From NCBI GenBank assembly GCA_903958285.1, contig CAJBSR010000128.1, positions 1 through 7,314 of the forward strand: a DNA stretch of 7,314 nucleotides, given 5' to 3'. A program made the position numbers and the translations under genes. Numbering within the stretch: the first letter of the stretch is position 1; every line of letters starts with the position of its first letter. This document shows positions 1 through 6,616 of this stretch, one piece after another. The notes under the pieces were generated by a model. That model saw only the letters and a list, made by a program, of their open reading frames with translations, had not been told where the DNA came from and did no database searches. The DNA is from an uncultured Sphingomonadales bacterium. GTDB taxonomy: Bacteria > Pseudomonadota > Alphaproteobacteria > Sphingomonadales > Sphingomonadaceae.

Positions 1-588
1 GCCGCGACGATCACGCGCGTTGTGGTCGCCACCTATCAGTCCGTTTCGGGCGCGGGCAAAGAGGGGATGGATGAGCTGTTTGAACAGTCGCGCAACATCT
101 TTGTCGGCGATCCGGCAGAGCCGGTGAAGTTCACCAAGCAGATCGCGTTCAACGTGATTCCGCACATCGATAAGTTCCTCGACGATGGCTCCACCAAGGA
201 AGAGTGGAAGATGGTCGTGGAAACCAAGAAGATCCTCGACCCGAAGATCAAGGTCATCGCCACCTGCGTGCGCGTGCCCGTGTTCGTTGGACATTCCGAA
301 GCCGTGAACATTGAGTTTGAGAATGAGATTTCGGCCAAGCAGGCGCAGTCCATCCTGCGGGAAGCGCCGGGTGTCATGCTCATCGATAAGCGCGAAGATG
401 GCGGCTATGTCACCCCCGTGGAATGCGTGGGCGACTATGCGACCTTCGTGTCGCGCGTGCGGGAGGACTCGACCGTCGACAATGGTCTGGCGCTCTGGTG
501 CGTGTCCGACAATCTGCGCAAAGGCGCGGCCCTCAACGCCGTCCAGATCGCAGAGCTGCTCGGTCGCCGGCATTTGAAGAAGGCGTAA
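1..588 (+). CDS. asd: Aspartate-semialdehyde dehydrogenase, C-terminal part (5' end outside window)
   Basis: The frame is open from base 1 (AATITRVVVATYQSVSGAG...), so the gene begins upstream and only the last 195 residues are visible. The enzyme reduces aspartyl phosphate to aspartate semialdehyde with NADPH in the cytoplasm, at the branch to lysine/diaminopimelate, threonine and methionine. Family marks seen are the TYQSVSGAG stretch just inside the left edge, CVRVPVFVGHSE at about 262-300, and the C-terminal DNLRKGAALNAVQIAE. In CVRVPVFVGHS, the Arg at 271-273 and the His at 292-294 have the seven-residue spacing of substrate-binding Arg267 and general-base His274 of the E. coli enzyme. 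The catalytic Cys and the nucleotide-binding N-terminus lie outside the window. TAA stop at 586-588. The RVPV...GHS form suggests the shorter (about 340 aa) class of Asd rather than the enterobacterial one. No convincing terminator follows; the next gene starts 76 bp downstream and could be co-transcribed. Confidence 0.95.
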   Translation, partial: AATITRVVVATYQSVSGAGKEGMDELFEQSRNIFVGDPAEPVKFTKQIAFNVIPHIDKFLDDGSTKEEWKMVVETKKILDPKIKVIATCVRVPVFVGHSEAVNIEFENEISAKQAQSILREAPGVMLIDKREDGGYVTPVECVGDYATFVSRVREDSTVDNGLALWCVSDNLRKGAALNAVQIAELLGRRHLKKA

Positions 589-664
589 ACGCCGAGCGCT
601 TGCAAGCTCCTCCCGCTTAAGTCACTGTTGTCAAAACAGGACATGAGGGAGGGGCTTTCCAGCC

Positions 665-1312
665 ATGACATTAAGCGCAGACGTATTCTGGTCGTTCCGG
701 TCGCCATATAGCTATCTCGCCATCGGGCGGTATCGCAAGCTTGCCGAAGATTATGATCTGACCATCAATCTCCGGCCGGTATATCCGCTCGCCATTCGGG
801 AGCCGGACTTTTTTGAACGCAGCCACCCCAATTGGCTGCGGTACACATTTCGCGACATGTTCCGTGTGGCGCAGTTTCACGGCATTCCCTTTGGCCCGCC
901 GCGTCCCGACCCGATCGTGCAGGATGTGATGACGCGCAAAATTGCTGACGAGCAGCCCTATATCTTTCGGCTGACGCGTCTGGGGCAGGTGGCATCACGT
1001 CGGGGCAAGAGCCTGCCCTTCTGTCATGAAGTTGGCATGCTCATCTGGGGCGGCGCCGAGAATTGGCATGAGGGGGATCATCTGAAGGGTGCTGCCGAGC
1101 GCGCAGGGCTCGATCTGGCAGACCTCGATGCCGAAGCGCTGGCCGACGCTGAAGCGCTGGATGCCGAGATCGCCGCGAACCAGCAGACGCTGGAAGCCTC
1201 CGGTCATTGGGGCGTGCCGACCCTGGTGTTTGAGGAGGAGCCGTTCTTCGGTCAGGATCGGATCGACATGGCCCTTTGGCGCATGGAGCAGAAGGGGCTG
1301 GCGAAGAGGTAA
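665..1312 (+). CDS. 2-hydroxychromene-2-carboxylate isomerase / kappa-GST-like DsbA-family protein
   Basis: A 215-aa cytoplasmic protein of the DsbA/thioredoxin-fold HCCA isomerase family. Characterised members (NahD of naphthalene degradation) use glutathione to isomerise 2-hydroxychromene-2-carboxylate; kappa-class GSTs share the fold. The N-terminal motif FWSFRSPYSYLA (residues 8-19) is the family signature. Ser13 aligns with the glutathione-activating Ser11 of NahD, replacing the CxxC of true DsbA. The C-terminal part has HWGVPTLVF with the cis-proline at P185, then PFFGQDRID (193-201), which is typical of the family. Length is close to the family's usual 200 or so residues. An AGGGAGGGG Shine-Dalgarno at 646-654, 10 nt before the ATG, supports the start. 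No aromatic-degradation gene is nearby, so the real substrate cannot be assigned; a general glutathione-dependent isomerase or transferase role is equally possible. It lies 76 bp after asd and may be read from that transcript. Confidence 0.88.
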   Translation: MTLSADVFWSFRSPYSYLAIGRYRKLAEDYDLTINLRPVYPLAIREPDFFERSHPNWLRYTFRDMFRVAQFHGIPFGPPRPDPIVQDVMTRKIADEQPYIFRLTRLGQVASRRGKSLPFCHEVGMLIWGGAENWHEGDHLKGAAERAGLDLADLDAEALADAEALDAEIAANQQTLEASGHWGVPTLVFEEEPFFGQDRIDMALWRMEQKGLAKR

Positions 1313-1401
1313 CTCGCCCCAATCGTCACGGTGCCATGCGTTTGCGTCTCTTCTGGACCAATGGAAGGCAGTCGGACTAAACTGGCCAGAATGACCTTGC
1401 T

Positions 1402-1457
1402 CCGTTTGTGTCGAGCGCAGTCGAGACACGTCCCTCGACGTCGCTCGGGACAAACGG
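1402..1457. repeat. 56-bp imperfect palindromic intergenic repeat (sphingomonad-type)
   Basis: The left arm (1402-1425, starting CCGTTTGTGTCGAGCG) and right arm (1434-1457, ending CGCTCGGGACAAACGG) pair at 20 of 24 positions around an 8-nt loop at 1426-1433. The mismatches fall in two 2-base bulges, at 1410-1411 and 1418-1419 on the left arm. The outer eight pairs (CCGTTTGT/ACAAACGG) and the inner six (GTCGAG/CTCGAC) are perfect. The core CGTCCCTCGAC...GCTCGGGAC resembles an element I remember in many copies between genes of sphingomonad genomes. Only one copy is in this window, so repetition is recalled knowledge and not shown here. It sits 89 bp after the isomerase stop and 16 bp before the hydrolase ATG. 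If transcribed it would form a stable hairpin in the leader. It could act as a transcript-end or processing structure for the isomerase message, or be a non-autonomous REP/MITE-like element. Confidence 0.8.
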
Positions 1458-1473
1458 AATATTGAAAGACCTT

Positions 1474-2223
1474 ATGACACCCCAATTCTTCGACGCCCCC
1501 GACGGCACGCCGCTCGCGTATTACGAACTGGGCGAAGGTCGACCGTTGCTCTTGATCCACGGCTACATCTCCGACGCGCTGACCAATTGGATGAAGTTCA
1601 CCCCGACGGCGCAGGTGATCGCCGATGCGGGCTATCGCGTGATCATGCCGGATCTGCGCGCACATGGGGCCAGCGGAAAACCGCATGATCCACTCTGCTA
1701 TCCGCCTGATATTTTGGCAGATGATCAGTTTGCGTTGATCGCCCACCTTGGCCTCGAAGACTTTGACGCAGCGGGCTATTCGCTCGGCGCGCGGACCGTG
1801 GCGCGGATGCTGTCGCGCGGGTGTCGCCCCGGCAAGGTCATTCTGTCCGGCATGGGGCTGGAAGGGCTGACCATGGCGGACCGGCGCGCGGGCTATTTCC
1901 GGAATGTCCTGACCCATTTGGGAAGCCATGAACGGGGCTCGCCCGAATGGATGGTCGAGGCGTTTCTGAAAACAAGCAAGGGGGATCCGGTCGCGCTCAA
2001 CCTGCTCATCAACAGCTTCTCCGGTGTCGACGAGGCAACGATCCGCAGCTGGGATTTCCCGGTCGGCGTCGTGTGTGGCACCGAGGATGACGACAATGGC
2101 AGCGCGCAGGCGTTGGCGGAGGCGCTGCCGCAGGGGCTCTATTACCCGATACCGGGCAACCATATGAGCGCTGTGACCAAGCCGGAACTGGGCGCTGCGA
2201 TGGTTGATTTTTTAACGCGGTGA
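1474..2223 (+). CDS. Alpha/beta hydrolase fold protein
   Basis: A 249-aa cytoplasmic serine hydrolase; no signal peptide is visible. In order: PLLLIHGYISD with the oxyanion-region HG at residues 29-30; the nucleophile elbow GYSLG with Ser103; the strand VGVVCGTEDDD carrying the likely acid Asp205; and PGNHMSAV with catalytic His230. The triad is complete and in normal order, so the protein should be an active esterase/hydrolase, but the sequence does not fix the substrate. The start is placed at ATG 1474 (MTPQFFDAPDGTPLAYYELG), which matches the usual N-terminus of the family. The frame is open back to a GTG at 1408, but that extension (SSAVETRPSTSLGTN) is a translation of the palindromic repeat and is rejected. 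The ribosome site before ATG 1474 is weak (GAAAG at 1464-1468). The gene ends 99 bp before the M2 peptidase in the same direction, so joint expression is possible. Confidence 0.87.
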   Translation: MTPQFFDAPDGTPLAYYELGEGRPLLLIHGYISDALTNWMKFTPTAQVIADAGYRVIMPDLRAHGASGKPHDPLCYPPDILADDQFALIAHLGLEDFDAAGYSLGARTVARMLSRGCRPGKVILSGMGLEGLTMADRRAGYFRNVLTHLGSHERGSPEWMVEAFLKTSKGDPVALNLLINSFSGVDEATIRSWDFPVGVVCGTEDDDNGSAQALAEALPQGLYYPIPGNHMSAVTKPELGAAMVDFLTR

Positions 2224-2322
2224 ACGGCGTTCCTCCCCTCGTCGAAAAATTCTGGCGGTTCGCTTGACCGGTGTGCGGTCGCCCGTCACAGTCTGCGCAA
2301 CAATATTTCACCGGAGTGTCTC

Positions 2323-4137
2323 ATGAAAACCTTCGTTTCCACATTTGCGCTGGGCCTATCGCTCGCGCTTTCCACGCCTGTTCTGGCGCAGCAGGCCGCA
2401 CCGACCGCTGCCGAAGCGGACAAGTTTGTCGCCGATGCTGAAAAGTCGCTCGCGGAATTCTCCGTCTTCAACGCGCAGGTCCAGTGGATCAACAACACCT
2501 ACATCACCGATGATACCGATGCCGTCGCGGCAAAGGTGGGCGCAGAAGGCACAGAAATGTCGGTCAAGCTGGCCAGCGAAGCCGCGCGGTACATGAATGC
2601 ACCGGGGCTTAGCTACGACACGAAGCGCAAGCTCGATATCCTGCGCGGCGGCCTTGTTCTGCCCGCACCCGCGACGCCCGAAGCGGCCAAGGAACTGAAC
2701 GACATCGCGACGCGGCTCAATTCCACTTATGGCAAGGGCAAGGGCACCCTCGATGGCAAGCCGATCAACGGGTCCGATATCGAAGCCGAAATGGGCACCA
2801 TCCGCGATCCGGCCAAGCTCGCCGAAATGTGGACGAGCTGGCACGACAATGTCGGCACCCCGATGCGCGGCGATTATGCCAAGCTTGTCGAGATCGCCAA
2901 TCAGGGCGCAAAGGACCTTGGCTATGCTGATGTCGGTGCAATGTGGCGGTCCGGCTATGACATGCCGGCTGATGATTTTGCCAAGCTGACCGACAAGCTA
3001 TGGATGCAGGTGAAGCCGCTTTACGATCAGTTGCACTGCTACACGCGCACGAAGCTGAATGAGAAATATGGCGATGCCGTTCAGCCCAAGACGGGTCCGA
3101 TCCGTGCGGATCTGCTCGGCAATATGTGGGCGCAGGAATGGGGCGGCATTTACCCGATCGTCGCGCCTGCTGGTGCCGGAGACATCGGCTATGACATTGG
3201 CGATCTGCTGAAGGCCAAGGACTATGACCCTGTTAAGATGGTCAAGACCGGCGAAGGCTTCTTCTCCTCACTGGGCTTTGCGCCACTGCCGGAAACCTTC
3301 TGGGCCCGCTCCCAGATCACCAAGCCGCGCGACCGTGAAGTTGTGTGCCATGCGAGCGCATGGGACCTCGACAATAAGGATGATCTGCGCATCAAAATGT
3401 GTACCAAGGTCAATTCCGGGGACTTCGTGACGGTCCACCACGAGCTTGGTCATAACTACTACCAGCGCGCCTATAACAAGCAGCCGTTTCTCTATTTGAA
3501 CGGCGCGAATGACGGCTTCCACGAAGCGATTGGCGACGCCATCGCGTTGTCTATTACGCCGGAATATCTCGTCCAGATCAATCTGCTCGACCGTGCGGCC
3601 GTGCCAAGCGCGGACAAGGATCTTGGCCTGCTGCTGCGACAGGCGATGGACAAGGTTGCGTTCCTGCCCTTCGGTCTGTTGGTCGACAAATGGCGCTGGG
3701 GCGTGTTTGACGGGTCCATCCCGACGGACGGGTATAATAAGGGCTGGACCGACCTGCGCCTGAAATATCAGGGCATTGTCTCGCCAGTGGAACGCACCGA
3801 AGCGAACTTCGATCCGGGTGCCAAATACCACATCCCTGGCAACACGCCGTACACGCGCTACTTCCTTGCGCGCATCCTGCAGTTCCAATTCTACAAAGCG
3901 GCGTGCGACATCGCCAAGTGGAAGGGACCGCTCCACCGCTGTTCCTTCTACGGGAATAAGGAAGTGGGTAAGCGCCTGAATGCGATGCTCGAAATGGGTG
4001 CGTCCAAGCCCTGGCCTGACGCGCTTCAGGCCTTCACCGGCAAGCGCGAAATGGATGGCACGGCGATGATTGCCTATTTCAAGCCGCTGATGACCTGGCT
4101 GCAAAAGCAGAACAAGGGCAAGAGCTGCAGTTGGTAA
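2323..4137 (+). CDS. Secreted M2-family peptidyl-dipeptidase A (bacterial ACE homologue)
   Basis: A 604-aa zinc metallopeptidase of family M2, which removes C-terminal dipeptides from peptides. A Sec signal peptide is clear: MKT, a hydrophobic core FALGLSLALS, then VLA|QQ with likely cleavage after Ala22, so the mature enzyme should be periplasmic or exported. The zinc site is HELGH (H373, E374, H377) with third ligand E401 in GFHEAIGD. K501 and H503 (AKYHIP), then Y510, R512 and Y513 (PYTRYF), match K511, H513, Y520, R522 and Y523 of human testis ACE at a constant offset of 10. H343 in VCHASAWD matches H353, and Cys342/Cys360 match the ACE 352-370 disulfide. There is one catalytic domain, of the size of one ACE domain, and no C-terminal membrane anchor. 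CGGAG at 2312-2316, 6 nt before the ATG, is a good ribosome site. A terminator hairpin follows 8 bp after the stop. The physiological substrate is unknown; dietary or periplasmic peptide use is an inference. Confidence 0.96.
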   Translation: MKTFVSTFALGLSLALSTPVLAQQAAPTAAEADKFVADAEKSLAEFSVFNAQVQWINNTYITDDTDAVAAKVGAEGTEMSVKLASEAARYMNAPGLSYDTKRKLDILRGGLVLPAPATPEAAKELNDIATRLNSTYGKGKGTLDGKPINGSDIEAEMGTIRDPAKLAEMWTSWHDNVGTPMRGDYAKLVEIANQGAKDLGYADVGAMWRSGYDMPADDFAKLTDKLWMQVKPLYDQLHCYTRTKLNEKYGDAVQPKTGPIRADLLGNMWAQEWGGIYPIVAPAGAGDIGYDIGDLLKAKDYDPVKMVKTGEGFFSSLGFAPLPETFWARSQITKPRDREVVCHASAWDLDNKDDLRIKMCTKVNSGDFVTVHHELGHNYYQRAYNKQPFLYLNGANDGFHEAIGDAIALSITPEYLVQINLLDRAAVPSADKDLGLLLRQAMDKVAFLPFGLLVDKWRWGVFDGSIPTDGYNKGWTDLRLKYQGIVSPVERTEANFDPGAKYHIPGNTPYTRYFLARILQFQFYKAACDIAKWKGPLHRCSFYGNKEVGKRLNAMLEMGASKPWPDALQAFTGKREMDGTAMIAYFKPLMTWLQKQNKGKSCSW

Positions 4138-4145
4138 GTTGGAAC

Positions 4146-4173
4146 GCGGGTGCCAGACGGCACCCGCTTCTTC
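4146..4173 (+). terminator. Rho-independent terminator between convergent genes
   Basis: GCGGGTGCC (4146-4154), a four-base AGAC loop, and GGCACCCGC (4159-4167) form a perfect 9-bp stem 8 bp after the peptidase stop. On the + strand it is followed by TTCTTCC, a broken T-tract. The SDR gene on the - strand ends 14 bp beyond the hairpin, so the same stem could also end its transcript, although the - strand has no good T-run after it (GTTCCAACTT). Confidence 0.8.
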
Positions 4174-4181
4174 CTGTGCCC

Positions 4182-4967
4182 TTAGGCGTTGCGCGCCATC
4201 AGCCCGCCATCGACAGGGATAACCGCGCCTGTCACAAAGCTTGAGGCGGGGAGCGCGAGGTTGAGCGTCATCTGCGCGACCTCTTCGGGCAGGCCATAGC
4301 GGCGCAGCGCGGTCCGCCGTCTGGCAAACACCTCTTTGTCGGCCTCCCCTATGCGGGCCGTCATGCCGGTTAGGATCGGGCCGGGGCAGATGCAGTTGAC
4401 GGTGATGCCTTCCTTGCCCAGATCAACCGCCAGCCCGCGTGTCAGCCCCGTCACGCCCGTCTTGGCCGCGACATAGGGCGTATCTCCCGGTGTCGCGCCC
4501 AGCCCTTCGGTGGAGGCGATATTGATGATCCGTGCGGCGTCGCTTTTGCGCAGCCATGGGAGCGCAGCGCGGACCATGCGTTGATGTCCTGTCAGCATGA
4601 TGAGGACGGCGCGGTTCCACACTGCATCATACTCCTCGCCGGCATCGAGCGGACAGAAGCTTGAGACCCCGGCATTGTTAACGAGGATGTCGATGCCGCC
4701 AAAGCCGTCCGCGATCTCTGTGACCACGCGCTTGATGGCGTCATGATCGGCGACGTTGAGCGCGAAGGCCTTTGCCGTCAGGAAGCCTGCATCGGCGATC
4801 TCATCGACAACCGACTGGCAGGCGGCCTGATCAAGATCGGTCACGGCAACCTGCGCGCCTTCCCGCGCAAAGAGATGCGCCGTTGCCCGACCCATGCCAG
4901 AGGCGGCTCCGGTTACGATGACGCAGCGGCCCGCGACCGACCGGCTAAGTTCCTGATAGGGTTCCAT
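4182..4967 (-). CDS. Classical SDR-family NAD(P)-dependent oxidoreductase
   Basis: A 261-aa classical short-chain dehydrogenase. The Rossmann motif TGAASGMG is at residues 19-26. Asp44 at the end of the second strand (AVTDLD) favours NAD over NADP. NNAG is at 97-100, with likely catalytic Asn118, Ser152, Tyr165 and Lys169 (NIASTEG, YVAAK). ICPGPILTGM and the C-terminal VDGG are usual for the family. The closest general type is the 3-oxoacyl-ACP-reductase/glucose-dehydrogenase-like group, but motifs cannot give the substrate. The start is placed at ATG 4967 because GAGGAG lies 5 nt before it. An in-frame GTG at 5000 would add 11 residues and has no good ribosome site. The gene lies 60 bp downstream of amn on the same strand and may share its transcript. 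A weak promoter-like pair (TTGCAT, 16 nt, TAGTCT) in the gap would allow separate expression. Confidence 0.92.
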   Translation of the reverse strand: MEPYQELSRSVAGRCVIVTGAASGMGRATAHLFAREGAQVAVTDLDQAACQSVVDEIADAGFLTAKAFALNVADHDAIKRVVTEIADGFGGIDILVNNAGVSSFCPLDAGEEYDAVWNRAVLIMLTGHQRMVRAALPWLRKSDAARIINIASTEGLGATPGDTPYVAAKTGVTGLTRGLAVDLGKEGITVNCICPGPILTGMTARIGEADKEVFARRRTALRRYGLPEEVAQMTLNLALPASSFVTGAVIPVDGGLMARNA

Positions 4968-4972
4968 GTCCT

Positions 4973-4978
4973 CTCCTC
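4973..4978 (-). promoter_or_regulatory. Ribosome binding site that fixes the SDR start
   Basis: On the - strand the bases read GAGGAG followed by AGGAC and then ATG at 4967, a strong Shine-Dalgarno with 5-nt spacing. It lies inside the 11-codon extension that would result from the GTG at 5000, which argues for the ATG. Confidence 0.75.
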
Positions 4979-5021
4979 TTTCGGGAAGACTATCGGACAC
5001 GGCGTCCCATGCAACAGGCGT

Positions 5022-5036
5022 TTCCGCTTAGCGGAA
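5022..5036 (-). other. Perfect small palindrome over the amn stop codon
   Basis: TTCCGC and GCGGAA flank a three-base centre that is the TAA stop of amn read on the - strand, giving a 6-bp stem with a 3-nt loop. No T-run follows on the - strand, so it is not a canonical terminator. It may be an mRNA hairpin that protects the 3' end or affects stop-codon readout and coupling to the SDR gene, or it may be chance. Function is not supported beyond the visible symmetry. Confidence 0.35.
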
Positions 5037-6482
5037 CGGCGGCTCATTAAAGGCGCGCAGTTTGCGGCTGTGGAGCTTGGCACCTTCGGCCTTCAACTGG
5101 CGGCAGGCCTCAATGCCGATCAGCATATGTTCGGCAATGGCGCGTTCGTAAAAGCGGTTCGCTTGGCCCGGCAGCTTGAGTTCGCCGTGCAGCGGCTTGT
5201 CCGACACGCAGAGCAAAGTCCCATATGGCACGCGGAAGCGATAGCCTTGGGCGGCAATCGTCGCGGATTCCATGTCGATGCCGATGGCCCGCGACTGCGA
5301 AAAACGCAGCGCGGACTTGGAGTAGCGCAGTTCCCAATTGCGGTCGTCCGTGGTCACGATGGTCCCGGTGCGCAGCCGCGCCTTCAAGTGATCGCCGCTT
5401 TCGCCGGAGACCGTTTCCGCTGCCCGCGCCATTGCCATCTGCACTTCGGCGATGGGTGGAATGGGAATTTCGGGGGGCAGCAGATCATCGAGCACATGGT
5501 CATCGCGCAGATAGGCGTGGGCCAGCACATAATCACCAATGCGCTGGCTGGCGCGCAGACCGCCGCAATGGCCGATCATCAGCCACGCCTCAGGCCGCAT
5601 GACAGCGAGGTGATCGGTGATCGTCTTTGCGTTAGATGGGCCGACCCCGATGTTGACGAGGGTAATCCCGCTCTTGTCCGGGGCGGTCAGATGCCAGGCG
5701 GGCATCTGGTGGCGGCGCCAGGCGCTGTCGGCAACTGTGGCGACGGGGTCCTCGGTCGCCTCCGTCACGGTCACACCGCCGGGGCAGGACAACATCTCAT
5801 AGCCGCTATCGGTGCCAAGCTGGGTGCAGGCCCAGCGGACGAACTCATCAACATAGCGGTGGTAGTTGGTGAACAGCACATAGCGCTGAACATGTTCGGG
5901 CGGCGTACCGGTGTAGTGCCGCAGGCGGGCCAGCGAGAAGTCTGTCCGCAGGCCATCGAACAGCGACAGCGGGTGCGGAAGGTCTGTGTCCCCCAGCAGC
6001 AATCCATCGGCGATCTCGTCGCCGATATGGGCGAGCTCGGTCGCCGGGAACCACCGGGCGAGATCGATCGCGCGGACATCGCCAAATTCGGTTCCGGCAT
6101 CGAGCACATAGGGGAAGGGGATTTCCTGACGGCCGGGGCGGACCTCTACCGTCACATCATAATCGGCAATCAGAATGTCGACCTGCTCAGCGATATAGTC
6201 AGCAAACAGCGTCGGCTTGGTGATGCTGGTGACATAATGGCCGGGTGCTGAAAACCGCCCGAAGGAGCGTTGCGGTTCGGAACTATCCGCGCCGCCAGTC
6301 CAGGTGATGTGGATTTCGGGGTAGGCAAAACTGCCAACGGATCGCCATGCGGGGTCGGGCAATGTGCCATCGGCGATATAGGCCTCAATGGCCTCGCGGA
6401 GGCGTCTGACGGAGGCTTTGAAAAGGATGTCGAGCTGTTCGACAGTGGCTCGACCGTTTACGGTTCTTGTCTGTTTATCCAT
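5028..6482 (-). CDS. amn: AMP nucleosidase
   Basis: A 484-aa cytoplasmic enzyme hydrolysing AMP to adenine and ribose 5-phosphate; it controls adenylate levels and feeds purine salvage. The length is as I remember for E. coli Amn (484 aa). The N-terminal half (about residues 15-190, including SFAYPEIHITW, FGRFSAPGHYVTSIT and PGRQEIPFPYV) is the Amn-specific regulatory domain. The C-terminal half (about 270-465) is a nucleoside-phosphorylase-type domain, with GVGPSNAKTITDHLAV and MIGHCGGLR as phosphate/ribose loops, GIDMES at 401-406 as the ribose-contacting Met-Glu region, and VSDKPLHGE with Asp428. Asp428 has the same number as the catalytic Asp I recall for the E. coli enzyme. The start ATG at 6482 has no convincing Shine-Dalgarno; a promoter-like pair just upstream suggests a leaderless message. 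A strong terminator separates it from the peroxiredoxin gene. An SDR gene follows 60 bp downstream. The long open frame on the opposite strand is a codon-bias shadow. Confidence 0.96.
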   Translation of the reverse strand: MDKQTRTVNGRATVEQLDILFKASVRRLREAIEAYIADGTLPDPAWRSVGSFAYPEIHITWTGGADSSEPQRSFGRFSAPGHYVTSITKPTLFADYIAEQVDILIADYDVTVEVRPGRQEIPFPYVLDAGTEFGDVRAIDLARWFPATELAHIGDEIADGLLLGDTDLPHPLSLFDGLRTDFSLARLRHYTGTPPEHVQRYVLFTNYHRYVDEFVRWACTQLGTDSGYEMLSCPGGVTVTEATEDPVATVADSAWRRHQMPAWHLTAPDKSGITLVNIGVGPSNAKTITDHLAVMRPEAWLMIGHCGGLRASQRIGDYVLAHAYLRDDHVLDDLLPPEIPIPPIAEVQMAMARAAETVSGESGDHLKARLRTGTIVTTDDRNWELRYSKSALRFSQSRAIGIDMESATIAAQGYRFRVPYGTLLCVSDKPLHGELKLPGQANRFYERAIAEHMLIGIEACRQLKAEGAKLHSRKLRAFNEPPFR

Positions 6483-6488
6483 CTTGGA

Positions 6489-6517
6489 TATTTACACAAA
6501 ACACGTGTCATCCGCAA
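6489..6517 (-). promoter_or_regulatory. Possible amn promoter, consistent with a leaderless transcript
   Basis: Read on the - strand, TTGCGG (6517-6512), 17 nt, and TAAATA (6494-6489) resemble -35 and -10 boxes, though each matches the consensus only in part. The -10-like box ends 6 nt before the amn ATG, which would place the start of transcription at or next to the start codon. The spacer holds an 8-bp perfect palindrome ACACGTGT (6501-6508), inside a looser inverted repeat TTACAC-N7-GTGTCA (6492-6510). This could be an operator. The regulator is unknown. Confidence 0.4.
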
Positions 6518-6559
6518 GACGATGGCATTTCCGGGCACTAAGTCCCTCATTTTGGACAT

Positions 6560-6593
6560 AAAAAAGGGGAGCGGCAATGCCCTGCCGCTCCCC
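6560..6593 (-). terminator. Strong rho-independent terminator of the peroxiredoxin gene
   Basis: GGGGAGCGGCA (6566-6576) and TGCCGCTCCCC (6583-6593) form a perfect 11-bp GC-rich stem with a 6-nt loop. On the - strand it is followed directly by six T's (A6 at 6560-6565 on the + strand), the classic intrinsic terminator layout. It begins 23 bp after the peroxiredoxin stop and separates that gene from amn downstream. On the + strand the stem is followed by GGTTTT, so weak action in the other direction is possible. Confidence 0.92.
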
Positions 6594-6616
6594 GGTTTTC
6601 CTCTCCCAGGAAACTG

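Noticed and set aside
582..607. Short inverted repeats at the asd stop (GGCGT/ACGCC) and GCTTGCAAGC, considered as an asd terminator
   Set aside because: The stems are only about 5 bp and no T-run follows; they are too weak to call.
1252..2163. A 303-codon open frame on the - strand across the hydrolase and the repeat
   Set aside because: It crosses a non-coding palindrome and opposes a hydrolase with a full catalytic triad; no motif is recognisable in it.
2264..2293. TTGACC at 2264-2269 as a -35 box for the M2 peptidase
   Set aside because: No acceptable -10 box lies 16-18 nt downstream, so a promoter cannot be supported at this place.
3268..4104. A 278-codon open frame on the - strand inside the M2 peptidase gene
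   Set aside because: The + strand frame carries the complete ACE active site. The antisense product has no recognisable motif and is explained by codon bias.
4743..6251. A 502-codon open frame on the + strand opposite amn and the SDR
   Set aside because: It runs antisense to two strongly recognised proteins, spans the gap between them, has no recognisable domain, and is the kind of stop-free shadow expected opposite GC-rich codons.
6505..6530. Pho box upstream of amn, because enterobacterial amn is phosphate-linked
   Set aside because: One CTGTCAT-like half (GTGTCAT) is present, but no second repeat lies at the 11-bp spacing.
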